Origin: Pararhizobium antarcticum
Lineage (GTDB): Bacteria; Pseudomonadota; Alphaproteobacteria; Rhizobiales; Rhizobiaceae
DNA length: 64,000 nt
Assembly (NCBI RefSeq): GCF_001885585.1
Contig: NZ_LSRP01000046.1
Coordinates: forward strand, 57,602-121,601
Direction of reading: 5' to 3'
Shown: positions 37,785 to 46,753 of the stretch, piece by piece
Position numbering within the stretch: position 1 is the first letter of the stretch
Layout: every line of letters starts with the position of its first letter
Program-made: the position numbers and the translations under genes
Notes under the pieces: model-generated
What the model was told of the DNA's origin: nothing
What the model saw: the letters and a program-made list of their open reading frames with translations, nothing else
The model's database searches: none

Positions 37785-38600
37785 ATGACCGATATTCTGC
37801 GCCGGATCGAAGCCTACAAACGCGAAGAGATCGCGGCTGCAAAATCGCGCGTTTCGGCAGCAGACCTGCAGGCAATGATGCATGACCAGGACGCGCCGCG
37901 CGGTTTTCATACTGCCCTTTTGGCGAAACGCGCAGCTGGCCAGTTCGGACTGATCGCAGAAATCAAAAAGGCCAGTCCTTCCAAGGGGCTTATCCGGGCC
38001 GATTTCGATCCGCCATCGCTTGCCAAGGCCTATGAGGAGGGCGGCGCCGCCTGCCTGTCGGTTCTGACCGATACGCCCAGTTTCCAGGGCGCGCCGGCGT
38101 TCCTCAGCGATGCACGCGCGGCCTGCAGCCTGCCGGCGCTGCGCAAGGATTTCATGTTCGACGTCTACCAGGTGCAGGAAGCCCGCGCCTGGGGGGGGGA
38201 CTGCATCCTGTTGATCATGGCGGCGCTCAACGACAGCGATGCGCAACGGCTGGAGGATGAGGCATTCCGGCTCGGCATGGATGTGCTGATCGAGGTGCAT
38301 GATGCCGCCGAAATGGAACGGTCACTGCGCCTGTCCTCGCGGCTCGTCGGCATCAACAACCGCAATCTGAAGACATTCGAAATGGATATGACCCTGTCGG
38401 GCAGACTGGCACCAATGGTGCCGGCGGACCGATTGCTGGTCGGCGAAAGCGGTATTTTCACCCATGACGACTGCAAGCATCTGCAACAGGCTGGCATCAC
38501 AACCTTTCTTGTTGGCGAAAGCCTGATGCGCAAGACCGATGTGGCGGCGGCGACCCGCGCGCTGCTGACCGGCTCCGAAGCTGCACTGGCCGCCGAGTGA
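37785..38600 (+). CDS. trpC: Indole-3-glycerol-phosphate synthase
   Basis: The product is 271 residues, a single-domain TrpC without the fused TrpF of enterobacteria. It closes the indole ring from CdRP. Active-site strands of the TIM barrel are visible: [15 protein letters not shown] (catalytic Lys), [36 protein letters not shown] and [13 protein letters not shown]. The gene contains a run of nine G at 38191-38199 coding for Trp-Gly-Gly without breaking the frame. It starts 5 bp after trpD, and its stop overlaps the start of moaC (TGATG), so translation is coupled. Confidence 0.97.
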   Translation: MTDILRRIEAYKREEIAAAKSRVSAADLQAMMHDQDAPRGFHTALLAKRAAGQFGLIAEIKKASPSKGLIRADFDPPSLAKAYEEGGAACLSVLTDTPSFQGAPAFLSDARAACSLPALRKDFMFDVYQVQEARAWGGDCILLIMAALNDSDAQRLEDEAFRLGMDVLIEVHDAAEMERSLRLSSRLVGINNRNLKTFEMDMTLSGRLAPMVPADRLLVGESGIFTHDDCKHLQQAGITTFLVGESLMRKTDVAAATRALLTGSEAALAAE

Positions 38601-39094
38601 TGACGGGATCGACGCTCACCCACATCGATTCGTCCGGCGAGGCCAACATGGTCGATGTCGGCGCGAAGGAAGAAACCGTGCGTATCGCGGTCGCCGAAGG
38701 TCGGATCTGCATGCGGATCGAGACGCTGAAACTGATCCTTGATGGCAACGCCAAGAAGGGTGACGTGATCGGCACGGCGCGGCTCGCCGGCATCATGGCC
38801 GCAAAACAGACGGCAAGCCTCATTCCGCTCTGCCACCCGCTGATGCTGACAAAGGTCTCCGTCGACATCACCGTCGATGAGTCCCTGCCCGGCCTGCGTG
38901 TCAAGGCCATGGCAAAGCTCACGGGTCGTACCGGGGTCGAAATGGAGGCGCTGACTGCGGTCAGCATCGCCTGTCTGACGATCTACGACATGGCCAAGGC
39001 GGCGGACCGCGACATGGAAATCTCCGGCATTCGTCTTGTCAGCAAGTCGGGCGGCCGGTCCGGGGACTATATCAACCCCGATCGGGAGGGCTGA
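38600..39094 (+). CDS. moaC: Cyclic pyranopterin monophosphate synthase
   Basis: The product is 164 residues from the ATG at 38600 that overlaps the trpC stop; a GTG directly before it is the alternative. MoaC acts with MoaA to make cyclic pyranopterin monophosphate from GTP for molybdenum cofactor. Family marks are [60 protein letters not shown], and the final KSGGRSGDY. Its stop overlaps the moeA start in the same TGATG fashion. The trpDC-moaC-moeA linkage is common in Rhizobiaceae. Confidence 0.97.
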   Translation: MTGSTLTHIDSSGEANMVDVGAKEETVRIAVAEGRICMRIETLKLILDGNAKKGDVIGTARLAGIMAAKQTASLIPLCHPLMLTKVSVDITVDESLPGLRVKAMAKLTGRTGVEMEALTAVSIACLTIYDMAKAADRDMEISGIRLVSKSGGRSGDYINPDREG

Positions 39095-40323
39095 TGTCCC
39101 TGCTTCCCGTCGCCGACGCGCTTGCCCGGCTGCTTGGCCGCGCATCCACGCTCCAACGGCAGGAAATGGTCGGCCTGCACGAGGCCACCGGACGGGTGCT
39201 GGCCTCCGATGTTTCAGCCCGCCTCACCCATCCCGCCTTCGACAATTCGGCGATGGATGGGTATGCGCTGCGGCATGCGGATATCGAACAGATCGGCAGC
39301 GAACTGACCGTCATCGGGCAGTCGGCAGCAGGCCACGGTTTCTCGGGTAGCGTCGGGCCGGGTCAGGCGGTGCGCATCTTCACCGGTGCACCCGTGCCTC
39401 CCGGTGCCGATACCGTCTTGATCCAGGAAGATGCTGATGTGATCGCAGAAGGTCGGATCCGAACGACCTTTGCCGTTGCCAGAGGACGCCATATCCGGCC
39501 GAAGGGCCAGGATTTTGTGCTCGGCGATAGTGTCCTCAGGGCCGGCGAAAGCCTCGATTTTGGCCGATTGACGGTGGCGGCGGGCATGAACCATGCCGAA
39601 CTCCCCGTGCTGTGCCGGCCGAAGATTGCCATTCTGGCGACCGGGGACGAGCTTCGGTCACCCGGCAGCATGCCCGGCCCCGACCAGATCATTGCGTCGA
39701 ACACCTATGGCGTGGCGGCCCTTGCCCGCGACAACGGCGCCGAGATCATCGATCTCGGCATTGTCGGCGATAACAGTGACGCCATCAGCCATGCCGTTGG
39801 CCGCGCAGTGTCAGCCAAGGCCGATATTCTGGTCACACTCGGCGGCGCATCCGTCGGCGATCATGACCTTGTACAGGCCACGCTTTTGGCCTGCGGCATG
39901 ACCCTGGACTTCTGGCGGATCGCCATGCGCCCCGGCAAGCCGCTGATGGTCGGCACGCTCGGCGCCATGCACGTGCTTGGGCTGCCGGGAAACCCGGTCT
40001 CGAGCCTCGTCTGCAGCCTGCTGTTTCTCGAGCCCCTCACCCGGCATCTGGCCGGCCTACGACCGCGCGATCGTTTTGCAGATGCGATTCTCGCGACGCC
40101 GCTTGCTGCAAATGACAAACGACAGGACTATATTCGCGCCACTCTTTCCATTGATGAAAAAGGCCGTTTGCTTGCCGGACCGTTTTCGCGGCAGGATTCC
40201 TCGATGATGCAGGTGTTTGCCAAGGCCGACTGCCTGATCGTTCGTCCACCGCAAGCCCCGGCGATCGATGCTGGCGCGCCGTGCGAGGTGATGATCCTGC
40301 GCCCTGCATCCGGACGCAGCTGA
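39094..40323 (+). CDS. moeA: Molybdopterin molybdenumtransferase
   Basis: The product is 409 residues. MoeA inserts molybdate into adenylylated molybdopterin. Domains are recognisable: the N-terminal region with HEATGRVLASDVSA and PAFDNSAMDGYALRHAD, the central lobe with FTGAPVPPGADTVLIQED, the MoaB/Mog-like domain with ATGDEL, ASNTYGVAALARDNGAE and VTLGGASVGDHDLV, and the C-terminal beta domain after GLPGNPVSSLVC. It starts on the moaC stop (TGATG), preceded by GGAGGG. In many Rhizobiaceae lexA follows moeA directly; here a small membrane-protein gene follows instead. Confidence 0.96.
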   Translation: MSLLPVADALARLLGRASTLQRQEMVGLHEATGRVLASDVSARLTHPAFDNSAMDGYALRHADIEQIGSELTVIGQSAAGHGFSGSVGPGQAVRIFTGAPVPPGADTVLIQEDADVIAEGRIRTTFAVARGRHIRPKGQDFVLGDSVLRAGESLDFGRLTVAAGMNHAELPVLCRPKIAILATGDELRSPGSMPGPDQIIASNTYGVAALARDNGAEIIDLGIVGDNSDAISHAVGRAVSAKADILVTLGGASVGDHDLVQATLLACGMTLDFWRIAMRPGKPLMVGTLGAMHVLGLPGNPVSSLVCSLLFLEPLTRHLAGLRPRDRFADAILATPLAANDKRQDYIRATLSIDEKGRLLAGPFSRQDSSMMQVFAKADCLIVRPPQAPAIDAGAPCEVMILRPASGRS

Positions 40324-40418
40324 AATATCGCGCACCGACCCCTTTGCCCTTCCAAATCGCCGCTTCCCGCCTATTTTGCGACGTGGAAGACTTCAAATTG
40401 AACCCGAAGGAATACAAC

Positions 40419-40565
40419 GTGAATCGCAATGCACTTTACATGCTGCTTGGTGGCCTGGTCGTCCTGGTCGTCGTTCTCGGCGTCTATATCTACGACAAGG
40501 AATCAAAGCCTGATGGCGTCGAACTGAGGATCGGCGAAGGCGGCGTGTCGATCCAGGAAAATTAA
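40419..40565 (+). CDS. Small single-pass membrane protein, unknown
   Basis: The product is 48 residues if started at GTG 40419, which is chosen because GAAGGA lies 7 bases upstream. It reads MNRNALYMLLGGLVVLVVVL: a short polar N-terminus then one helix (about 6-26). The soluble tail DKESKPDGVELRIGEGGVSI is about 20 residues long. It lies 95 bp after moeA and 120 bp before a rightward terminator, so it is the last gene of that transcript or has its own promoter. Similar short proteins occur in rhizobia as hypotheticals, as far as I recall. No function can be assigned. Confidence 0.75.
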   Translation: MNRNALYMLLGGLVVLVVVLGVYIYDKESKPDGVELRIGEGGVSIQEN

Positions 40566-40685
40566 CAGATGCTTTCCGTGTCACAGCGCTGACATGGTAA
40601 CGTTTTATTAATCACAACATCCGATAATTCGCATCAAGGGCCTGACTACGGATGTACTAGCAGGACCAAATAAGACGGATTGAGG

Positions 40686-40712
40686 AAAGGTCGGGTTTGT
40701 CCCGGCCTTTTT
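40686..40712 (+). terminator. Terminator after the moeA/small-protein unit
   Basis: AAAGGTCGGG (40686-40695) pairs with CCCGGCCTTT (40701-40710) with one G-U pair, followed by a T-rich stretch. It points rightward and lies just past the 3' end of the convergent CorC-like gene. Confidence 0.8.
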
Positions 40713-40739
40713 GCTTTTCCGACACTTGGACGTGAGCCG

Positions 40740-42020
40740 TCAGTTTGCCAGCTTGGACAGGATGATCTTATCGATCCGGCGGCCGTCCATGTCGATGACC
40801 TCGAAGCGGTAGCCATAGGCTTCCGTGACATCGCCCTCTTCCGGGCTCTTGCGCAGTTGCTGCACCAGAAAGCCGGCGATGGTCTCGTAGTTGCCATCCG
40901 AGTCAATTTCGTCGATCCCGATCGTCAGGTGGATTTCGTCAATCGGCGTGCGGCCATCGACCAGATAGCTGCCGTCATCGCGCTGGCGGATGAGTGCATG
41001 TTCCATATCATCATAGTTCGACGGCAGGACCCCGACGATCGCCTCGAGAATATCTGCGATGGTGATGATGCCTTCGATACTTCCATATTCGTCGACAATC
41101 ATCGCCATGTTGATTCGCGACGCCTTGAAGGCCTCGAGCGCCTTGAGGCAGGAGGCCGTCTCCGGAAGCGTGTGAATGTCCTTGACGAAATTACCGACGT
41201 GAAATTCCTGGCCGGGCGCGTTCAGGATCTCCTTGACCAGCACGGCGCCAAGAACGTCACCGGTGCTTGTGTCCATCACCGGATAGCGCGAATGTGCCGA
41301 CAGCGCGACCTTCTCCCGGATGGCTTCAAGCGTATCTCCGACCTCGAAGAAACTGACCTCGGTGCGATGGGTCATGATCGATTTGACGTTGCGATCGCCC
41401 AGCCGGATAATCCGGCGCAGCATCTCGTGTTCAGACTTCTCGATGGCACCGCTTTCGACGCCTTCGGCCATGACCGCCTGGACCTCGGCTTCGGTGACCT
41501 GATCCTGATCCAAGGACGGGCCGCCGAAAAGACGCAGAAAAAGCGCAGCCGACATCTCGAACAGATAGACGACCGGTGCCGCGACCGTCGACAGAAACGA
41601 CATTGGCCGCGCTACCAGCATTGCAAGCGCTTCGGAATTGCGAAGCGCCAGTTGCTTGGGGATGAGTTCGCCGATGACGACCGACAAATAGGTGATCATC
41701 GTCACAACAGCAGCAACGGCGACGGTGCCACCATAGGGATTGATCCAGGCAACCTCATTCAGGGTCGGTGCAAGCTTGTCGGCAATGGTTGCACCGCCAT
41801 AGGCGCCGGCCAGCGTGCCAACCAGCGTGATACCCACCTGAACCGTGGACAGAAACTTGCCGGGGTCCTCAGCGAGCCGAAGCGCCGCATCTGCCCGCTT
41901 GTTCCCCTGTTTTGCCATCTGCCGCAAAAGGGGTCTGCTTGCCGAAACAATTGCCATTTCCGAAAGTGCGAAAAACGCATTGATCAATAGGAGTACGAAA
42001 ATAACAATCAGTTCGGACAT
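40740..42020 (-). CDS. CNNM/CorC-HlyC family transporter-like protein (DUF21-CBS-CorC)
   Basis: The product is 426 residues. An N-terminal CNNM (DUF21) membrane domain spans about 1-190 with three or four helices and family blocks EMAIVSASRPLLRQMAKQG, GITLVGTLAGAYGGA and GELIPKQLALRNSE. A CBS pair follows (VKSIMTHRTEVSFFEVGD; NMAMIVDEYGSIEGIITIAD). The C-terminal CorC_HlyC domain ends at DKIILSKL. Relatives take part in Mg2+/Co2+ efflux or sodium-coupled magnesium transport; the haemolysin name is historical. The gene stands alone, convergent with the moeA unit. Confidence 0.92.
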   Translation of the reverse strand: MSELIVIFVLLLINAFFALSEMAIVSASRPLLRQMAKQGNKRADAALRLAEDPGKFLSTVQVGITLVGTLAGAYGGATIADKLAPTLNEVAWINPYGGTVAVAAVVTMITYLSVVIGELIPKQLALRNSEALAMLVARPMSFLSTVAAPVVYLFEMSAALFLRLFGGPSLDQDQVTEAEVQAVMAEGVESGAIEKSEHEMLRRIIRLGDRNVKSIMTHRTEVSFFEVGDTLEAIREKVALSAHSRYPVMDTSTGDVLGAVLVKEILNAPGQEFHVGNFVKDIHTLPETASCLKALEAFKASRINMAMIVDEYGSIEGIITIADILEAIVGVLPSNYDDMEHALIRQRDDGSYLVDGRTPIDEIHLTIGIDEIDSDGNYETIAGFLVQQLRKSPEEGDVTEAYGYRFEVIDMDGRRIDKIILSKLAN

Positions 42021-42202
42021 GGCCCTCGGTCACCGTTGGTGCAGATCTCCGGGTCTAAAATGGAACCGGCTGCTGTATGGAAGGGTACCAGATAGGCCCA
42101 AGTGTGCGACGCAGCAAGGCATAGAGACGAATTTAGATGGTACGCCGCCAAACGCACACCACCATTTCTTGCATTGAAGAGAGGATCGAAGGCCTTGCCC
42201 GG

Positions 42203-42961
42203 CTAGGATGCGATCGATTCTGTATTTTCGTGGAGCGCCACACGGACCCGTTCGCGGCCGACCTTGATGACGTTTTCCATGGCGGCGCGTGCGCCGGCCT
42301 CGTCGCGGCGGCTGATCTGCTCGACGATCCGGATATGGGATCGCGCCACATCGTCGATCTTGCTGCGATCGGATGCCGGTGAGCTGAGCTTGAAGATGCC
42401 GACCAGGGCTGCCTCGATCAGGCTACCGACGGTGCGCATGAACGGGTTGGCGGAAGCCTCGACAACAGCGAGGTGAAAGCGCAGGTCGGCCATGGCCAGC
42501 GTTTCGGCCGTATGTTCGGGGTCGCCCATTGCCACGGCAAGCCGCATCATGCCGCTGATTTCGGCTTCTGTTGCATTGCGGGCTGCAAGCACTGCGGCGT
42601 GCGGCTCAAAAGCCAGACGGATCTCGCTGAGGTCATAGAGGAATTCTTCATTGACGCCGCCGTGGAAATGCCAGGTCAGCACATCGCCGTCGAACAGATT
42701 CCATTGATTGCGCGACGTGACGCGCGTCCCGATGCGGGCACGCGGGATAATCAGCCCCTTGGCGGCCAGCGTCTTCATTGCCTCCCGCAGGACCGTCCTC
42801 GACACCTTGAAGCGCATTGCCAGTTCCGGATCGCCCGGCAGGATGGCCCCGACAGGAAACTCGCCCGCGATTATGGCCTTGCCGAGTTCGTCGACAACCT
42901 GAGCATGGCTCGTGCGCGTATTGGAACCGGTAATGACCGTTTCGAGCAGACTTTTACGCAA
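42203..42961 (-). CDS. GntR-type (FadR subfamily) regulator of the adjacent sugar ABC operon
   Basis: The product is 252 residues from a TTG at 42961, supported by GGGGAGG four bases upstream. The N-terminal winged helix is about 15-85 (VVDELGKAIIAGEFPVGAIL, then RFKVSRTVLREAMKTLAAKG). The all-helical FCD ligand domain has the metal-binding pattern with EIRLAFEPHAAVLAA, DLRFHLAVVEAS and HIRIVEQI. It follows the last transport gene by 12 bp in the same direction, so it is the operon's terminal gene and very likely its local repressor. A palindrome in front of ytfQ (47762-47774) is the best operator candidate. Confidence 0.92.
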   Translation of the reverse strand: MRKSLLETVITGSNTRTSHAQVVDELGKAIIAGEFPVGAILPGDPELAMRFKVSRTVLREAMKTLAAKGLIIPRARIGTRVTSRNQWNLFDGDVLTWHFHGGVNEEFLYDLSEIRLAFEPHAAVLAARNATEAEISGMMRLAVAMGDPEHTAETLAMADLRFHLAVVEASANPFMRTVGSLIEAALVGIFKLSSPASDRSKIDDVARSHIRIVEQISRRDEAGARAAMENVIKVGRERVRVALHENTESIAS

Positions 42962-42973
42962 ACAACCTCCCCC

Positions 42974-43942
42974 TCACGCGTGAGTTCTCCTGTGCCGCGA
43001 CACAAAGAGAATACCCTTTTGCATGAGTATGAATGCAAACAACAGGGCACCGATCAATATCTTTGTCCACCAGCTCGAAAGCGAGCCGTCGAAAGTGATG
43101 TAGGTCTGGATCAGGCCCTGGATCAGAACGCCGACAAGCGTGCCGCCGACAAATCCGGCGCCGCCGGTCAAAAGGGTGCCGCCGATGACCACCGCTGCGA
43201 TGGCATCGAGCTCGACGCCCACGGTGGCAAGCGAATAGCCGGCCGACGTATAGAGCGAATAGACGATCCCCGACAGGCCGGCCAGAAAACCGGAAAGCCC
43301 GTAGATCATGATCGTCGTGCGGCCGACGGGCACCCCCATCAGCGCCGATGTCTGCGCACCGCCGCCGAGCGCATAGACATTCGTGCCGAATCGGGTGCGA
43401 TGGGCGATGAGGATGCCGACGGCGAAGACGAACAGCATCAGGCCGCCAATCAGCGAGATGCGTCCGCCGCCCGGCAGCTTGTAGTAGAACGTCTTCAGCG
43501 TCGCATAGAAGGGATGCTTGATCGGGATCGAATCGATCGAGATGACAAAAGCCATGCCCCGCGCCAGGAACATGCCGGCCAGCGTGACGATGAAGGCCGG
43601 CATTTCGAGATAGTGGATGATCGCACCCATGATCGCACCGAAGGCCGTGGTGATTGCCAGCGCCAGGACAAAGGCTGCAAGCGGGTGGATGCTGGTATTT
43701 TGCAGCATGACGGCAAGGAAGATGCCGGTGAAGGCGATGACAGAGCCGATCGACAGGTCGATGCCGCCCGACAGGATGACGAAGGTCATGCCAACAGCAG
43801 CGATCCCCAGAAAGGCATTGTCGGTGAGCAGATTGCCGGCGACCCGTGTCGACAGCATGTTCGGATACTGGAAGGCACAGACCGCATAGGCCAGGACGAA
43901 GATCACCAGCGTGGCGATAAGAGGGAGATATTTCTGGTTCAT
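42974..43942 (-). CDS. yjfF: Sugar ABC transporter permease, YjfF type
   Basis: The product is 322 residues from ATG 43942 (MNQKYLPLIATLVIFVLAYA), which overlaps the previous permease stop as ATGA. It has about ten helices and the branched BPD_transp_2 motifs: GMTFVILSGGIDLSIGSVIA, FIVTLAGMFLARGMAFVIS, and ELDAIAAVVIGGTLLTGGAG. It resembles E. coli YjfF of the galactofuranose importer YtfQRT-YjfF and presumably pairs with the YtfT-type permease as a heterodimer. The longer open frame reaching 44287 lies inside the upstream gene and is discarded. Confidence 0.92.
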   Translation of the reverse strand: MNQKYLPLIATLVIFVLAYAVCAFQYPNMLSTRVAGNLLTDNAFLGIAAVGMTFVILSGGIDLSIGSVIAFTGIFLAVMLQNTSIHPLAAFVLALAITTAFGAIMGAIIHYLEMPAFIVTLAGMFLARGMAFVISIDSIPIKHPFYATLKTFYYKLPGGGRISLIGGLMLFVFAVGILIAHRTRFGTNVYALGGGAQTSALMGVPVGRTTIMIYGLSGFLAGLSGIVYSLYTSAGYSLATVGVELDAIAAVVIGGTLLTGGAGFVGGTLVGVLIQGLIQTYITFDGSLSSWWTKILIGALLFAFILMQKGILFVSRHRRTHA

Positions 43943-44961
43943 CGGGTCTGCTGCTCCGCCTTGTCCACGCCTTTGGTTCTTGCCGTGAAAAACGTCATGG
44001 CCGTTTCGATCTTCGGCGACTGGATGACGAGAATGATGACGATGATCGCCGCCTTGATGATCAGGTTGAACTCCGGCGGGAAGCCGGACAGGAGAATGCC
44101 GGTATTGACCGCCTGGATGATCATGGCGCCGACCAGGGAGGCAATGATGCTGAAGCGACCGCCAAGCAACGAGGTTCCGCCGACAACGACCGCAAGGATG
44201 GCGTCGAGTTCGAGCCAGAGACCGGCATTGTTGGCGTCCGCGCCGCGGATGTCCGCCGTCACGATCAGCCCGGCCAGTGCCGCACACAGCCCCGACAGCA
44301 TATAGGCCGCCATCAGAAGGACGGGCGTACGGATGCCGGAGAGCGTGCTGGCGCGACGGTTGATGCCGATGGATTCGATCAGCAGGCTGAGCGCCGTGCG
44401 CCGCACGAGAACCGCCACGGCGATGCCGAAGACGAACCAGATGATCACCGGCATCGGCAAAGCGGCAAATGCGCCGCTGCCGATGAAGATCAGGCCGGGA
44501 TCATTGAATGTCAGGATGGCGCCCTCCGTGACAAGCTGGGCGATGCCTCGCCCGGCAACCATCAGCACAAGCGTTGCGATGATCGGCTGAATGTTGAGGA
44601 CGGAAACGAGAAAGCCGTTCCACAGACCACACAAAAGTCCGGTGCCGATCGCCAGAACCAGCGTCAGGACGAGCGGATCGCCGCGCACGCTGGAGGCGGC
44701 GGCAACCGCGCCGCAAATCGCCATCACCGCCCCAACCGAGAGGTCAATGCCCTTGGTTGCAATGACCACTGTCATGCCGACGGCCAGAAGGGCCACCGGA
44801 GCGCCGCGGTTGAGGACGTCGATGAGGCTGCCGTACAGGCGGCCATTCTGGATGGCCAGCGAGAAAAAGGCCGGAAACACCATCCAGATCAGCATCAGGA
44901 TCAGCGCCAGCGCTATAAATTGCGGCAGGAGCCGCCGACCGAGACGTTTTGCGCTGTCCAT
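43939..44961 (-). CDS. ytfT: Sugar ABC transporter permease, YtfT type
   Basis: The product is 340 residues from ATG 44961, which shares bases with the ytfR stop (TGATG); a GTG one codon earlier is possible. Helices begin with LLPQFIALALILMLIWMVFP, and the family motif is GMTVVIATKGIDLSVGAVMA, followed by FLVSVLNIQPIIATLVLMVA and ELDAILAVVVGGTSLLGGRF. It forms the membrane channel with the YjfF-type permease. Stop and start overlaps on both sides show tight translational coupling through the ytfR-ytfT-yjfF segment. Confidence 0.92.
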   Translation of the reverse strand: MDSAKRLGRRLLPQFIALALILMLIWMVFPAFFSLAIQNGRLYGSLIDVLNRGAPVALLAVGMTVVIATKGIDLSVGAVMAICGAVAAASSVRGDPLVLTLVLAIGTGLLCGLWNGFLVSVLNIQPIIATLVLMVAGRGIAQLVTEGAILTFNDPGLIFIGSGAFAALPMPVIIWFVFGIAVAVLVRRTALSLLIESIGINRRASTLSGIRTPVLLMAAYMLSGLCAALAGLIVTADIRGADANNAGLWLELDAILAVVVGGTSLLGGRFSIIASLVGAMIIQAVNTGILLSGFPPEFNLIIKAAIIVIILVIQSPKIETAMTFFTARTKGVDKAEQQTR

Positions 44962-46484
44962 CACGCTGCTCCCTTGTTCACGCTGGATGCAGCGATGGCG
45001 TTGACAATGTTGTCGGTGGTGATCTCGGCGCCGTTGAGTTCGGCGACATGGGCCCTATCCCGCAAGACGAGGATGCGCGAACTGTAAGCCACGAGTTCCT
45101 CGAGTTCGGAGGAAATCACGACAAGTGAGAGGCCCTTGGCACACAGGTCCTCGATCAGACGGATGATTTCCGCATGCGCCCCGACATCGATACCCCGGGT
45201 CGGTTCGTCGAGGATCAGGAACTCCGGATTTGTCGCAAGCCAGCGGGCGAGGATCGCCTTCTGCTGGTTTCCGCCGGACAGGAGCCGGATCGGCTTTTCG
45301 CGGTCGCTGGTGCGAATGTCGAGGGCTTTGATGTAGTGATCGGCAAGCGCGACCTGCTCGGCCTGGGAGAGCGGCCTCGCCCAGCCCTGCCGCGCCTGCA
45401 GCGCCAGCGCGATGTTTTCGCGCACCGAGAGATCGCCGATGATACCATCCGTCTTGCGGTCTTCAGGGCAGAAGCCGAAACGGTTGGCGATGGCCGCCCG
45501 TGGCGAGGATAGATTGGCCGGGACGCCGGCAATTTCCGCCGTGCCGCTGTCGGCCTTTTCGATCCCGAACAGAAGCTCCGCGGTCTCAGTGCGGCCGGAG
45601 CCGAGAAGACCGGCGATGCCGACCACCTCGCCCTTGCGGACCTCCAGGTCGAACGGCTTGATCGAGCCGGCCTTACCGTAGTTGGAAAACCGGAATCGCA
45701 CAGGCCCGGCCTCGCTGCCCGTCTGACGGGGCTCCTTTTCGACAGCCAGCAATTCATGGCCGAGCATCATCGTCACAAGCTCCCGGCGCGGCAGCGATAC
45801 CGTGTCGCGCGTGCCGACGAGGCGGCCATTGCGCAGGACGGTTATCCGGTCGGAGAGATCGTAGACCTGTTCGAGAAAATGCGTGATGAAAACGATGCCG
45901 AGGCCTTTTTCCTTCAGACCGCGGACGATGCGGAACAGCATTTCCACTTCCTGCGCATCCAGGCTTGCGGTCGGCTCGTCGAGAATCAGCACCTTGCCGG
46001 ACAGATCGACCGCGCGGGCGATGGCCACGACCTGCTGGATGGCGACGGAATAGCTTTCGAGCGCGGATGCGACATTGATATGGATGCCATACTGGTCGAG
46101 CAATGCGCTGGCGCGCCGGTTCATTTCAGCTGTCTGGATCAGACCGAAGCGGCGCGGCTGGCGACCGAGGAAGATGTTTTCGGCGACGCTGAGATTTCCG
46201 AGCAGATTGACTTCCTGGTAGACAGTGCCGATGCCAAGCTTCTGGGCGTCCAGCGTGTCGCGCGGGTCGATTTCCACACCGTCGAGCGCAAGCCCGCCCG
46301 AATCCTTGCGGTAAGCCCCGGTCATGCACTTGATGAGGGTTGATTTTCCCGCGCCGTTTTCACCGAGAAGAGCATGGACTTCACCGCGCCGCAGCGAGAA
46401 ATCAACGGCGTTCAAGGCAATCGCGCCGGGAAAGGTTTTGACCACGCCGGATGCGACGAGGATATTGTTTGGACTGTTCTGCAT
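44961..46484 (-). CDS. ytfR: Sugar ABC transporter ATP-binding protein, two NBDs, YtfR type
   Basis: The product is 507 residues with two fused ATPase domains, as in all sugar importers of the CUT2 class. The first Walker A is GENGAGKS at residues 41-48, with LILDEPTASLDAQE as Walker B. The second domain has a degenerate loop GLLGSGRTETAELLFG but intact LLSGGNQQKAILARWLA and LILDEPTRGIDVGA. It powers uptake through the YtfT/YjfF channel. It is separated from ytfQ by 269 bp containing a GC-rich hairpin that may lower expression of the membrane genes relative to the binding protein. Confidence 0.94.
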   Translation of the reverse strand: MQNSPNNILVASGVVKTFPGAIALNAVDFSLRRGEVHALLGENGAGKSTLIKCMTGAYRKDSGGLALDGVEIDPRDTLDAQKLGIGTVYQEVNLLGNLSVAENIFLGRQPRRFGLIQTAEMNRRASALLDQYGIHINVASALESYSVAIQQVVAIARAVDLSGKVLILDEPTASLDAQEVEMLFRIVRGLKEKGLGIVFITHFLEQVYDLSDRITVLRNGRLVGTRDTVSLPRRELVTMMLGHELLAVEKEPRQTGSEAGPVRFRFSNYGKAGSIKPFDLEVRKGEVVGIAGLLGSGRTETAELLFGIEKADSGTAEIAGVPANLSSPRAAIANRFGFCPEDRKTDGIIGDLSVRENIALALQARQGWARPLSQAEQVALADHYIKALDIRTSDREKPIRLLSGGNQQKAILARWLATNPEFLILDEPTRGIDVGAHAEIIRLIEDLCAKGLSLVVISSELEELVAYSSRILVLRDRAHVAELNGAEITTDNIVNAIAASSVNKGAA

Positions 46485-46717
46485 GATACCGGCTTTTCGA
46501 GAAGACTGATGTTATCCGTAGCCCGAAGCTTACGAATTGCCAAAACCAGGAAAGGATCCTGTCTTGAAGTCAGGACAGGACGCCAGGAAATTCCTCTCCA
46601 TCGCGACCCTCTCCACGCTGCCCTCTTCATCGCTGCAAGGCTTGCGGATCAGGAAACAGGGCCGGGCGTTCGACGGTCAACGGGCCGTCTGGCTGCCGAC
46701 TTCTGGGGCAGATGGCC

Positions 46718-46743
46718 GGCGCACGGCCCAAAGGCCGCGCGCC
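46718..46743 (-). repeat. Intercistronic GC-rich hairpin after ytfQ
   Basis: GGCGCACGGCC (46718-46728) pairs with GGCCGCGCGCC (46733-46743) with one A-C mismatch, starting 10 bp past the ytfQ stop and with no T run. Such hairpins after a binding-protein gene usually stabilise that part of the mRNA. Confidence 0.55.
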
Positions 46744-46753
46744 AACCGTCAGA

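Noticed and set aside
42473..44305. 610-codon rightward frame antisense to the gntR-yjfF-ytfT region
   Set aside because: Low-complexity Asp/Arg/Gln/His translation, typical of the reverse strand of membrane-protein genes.
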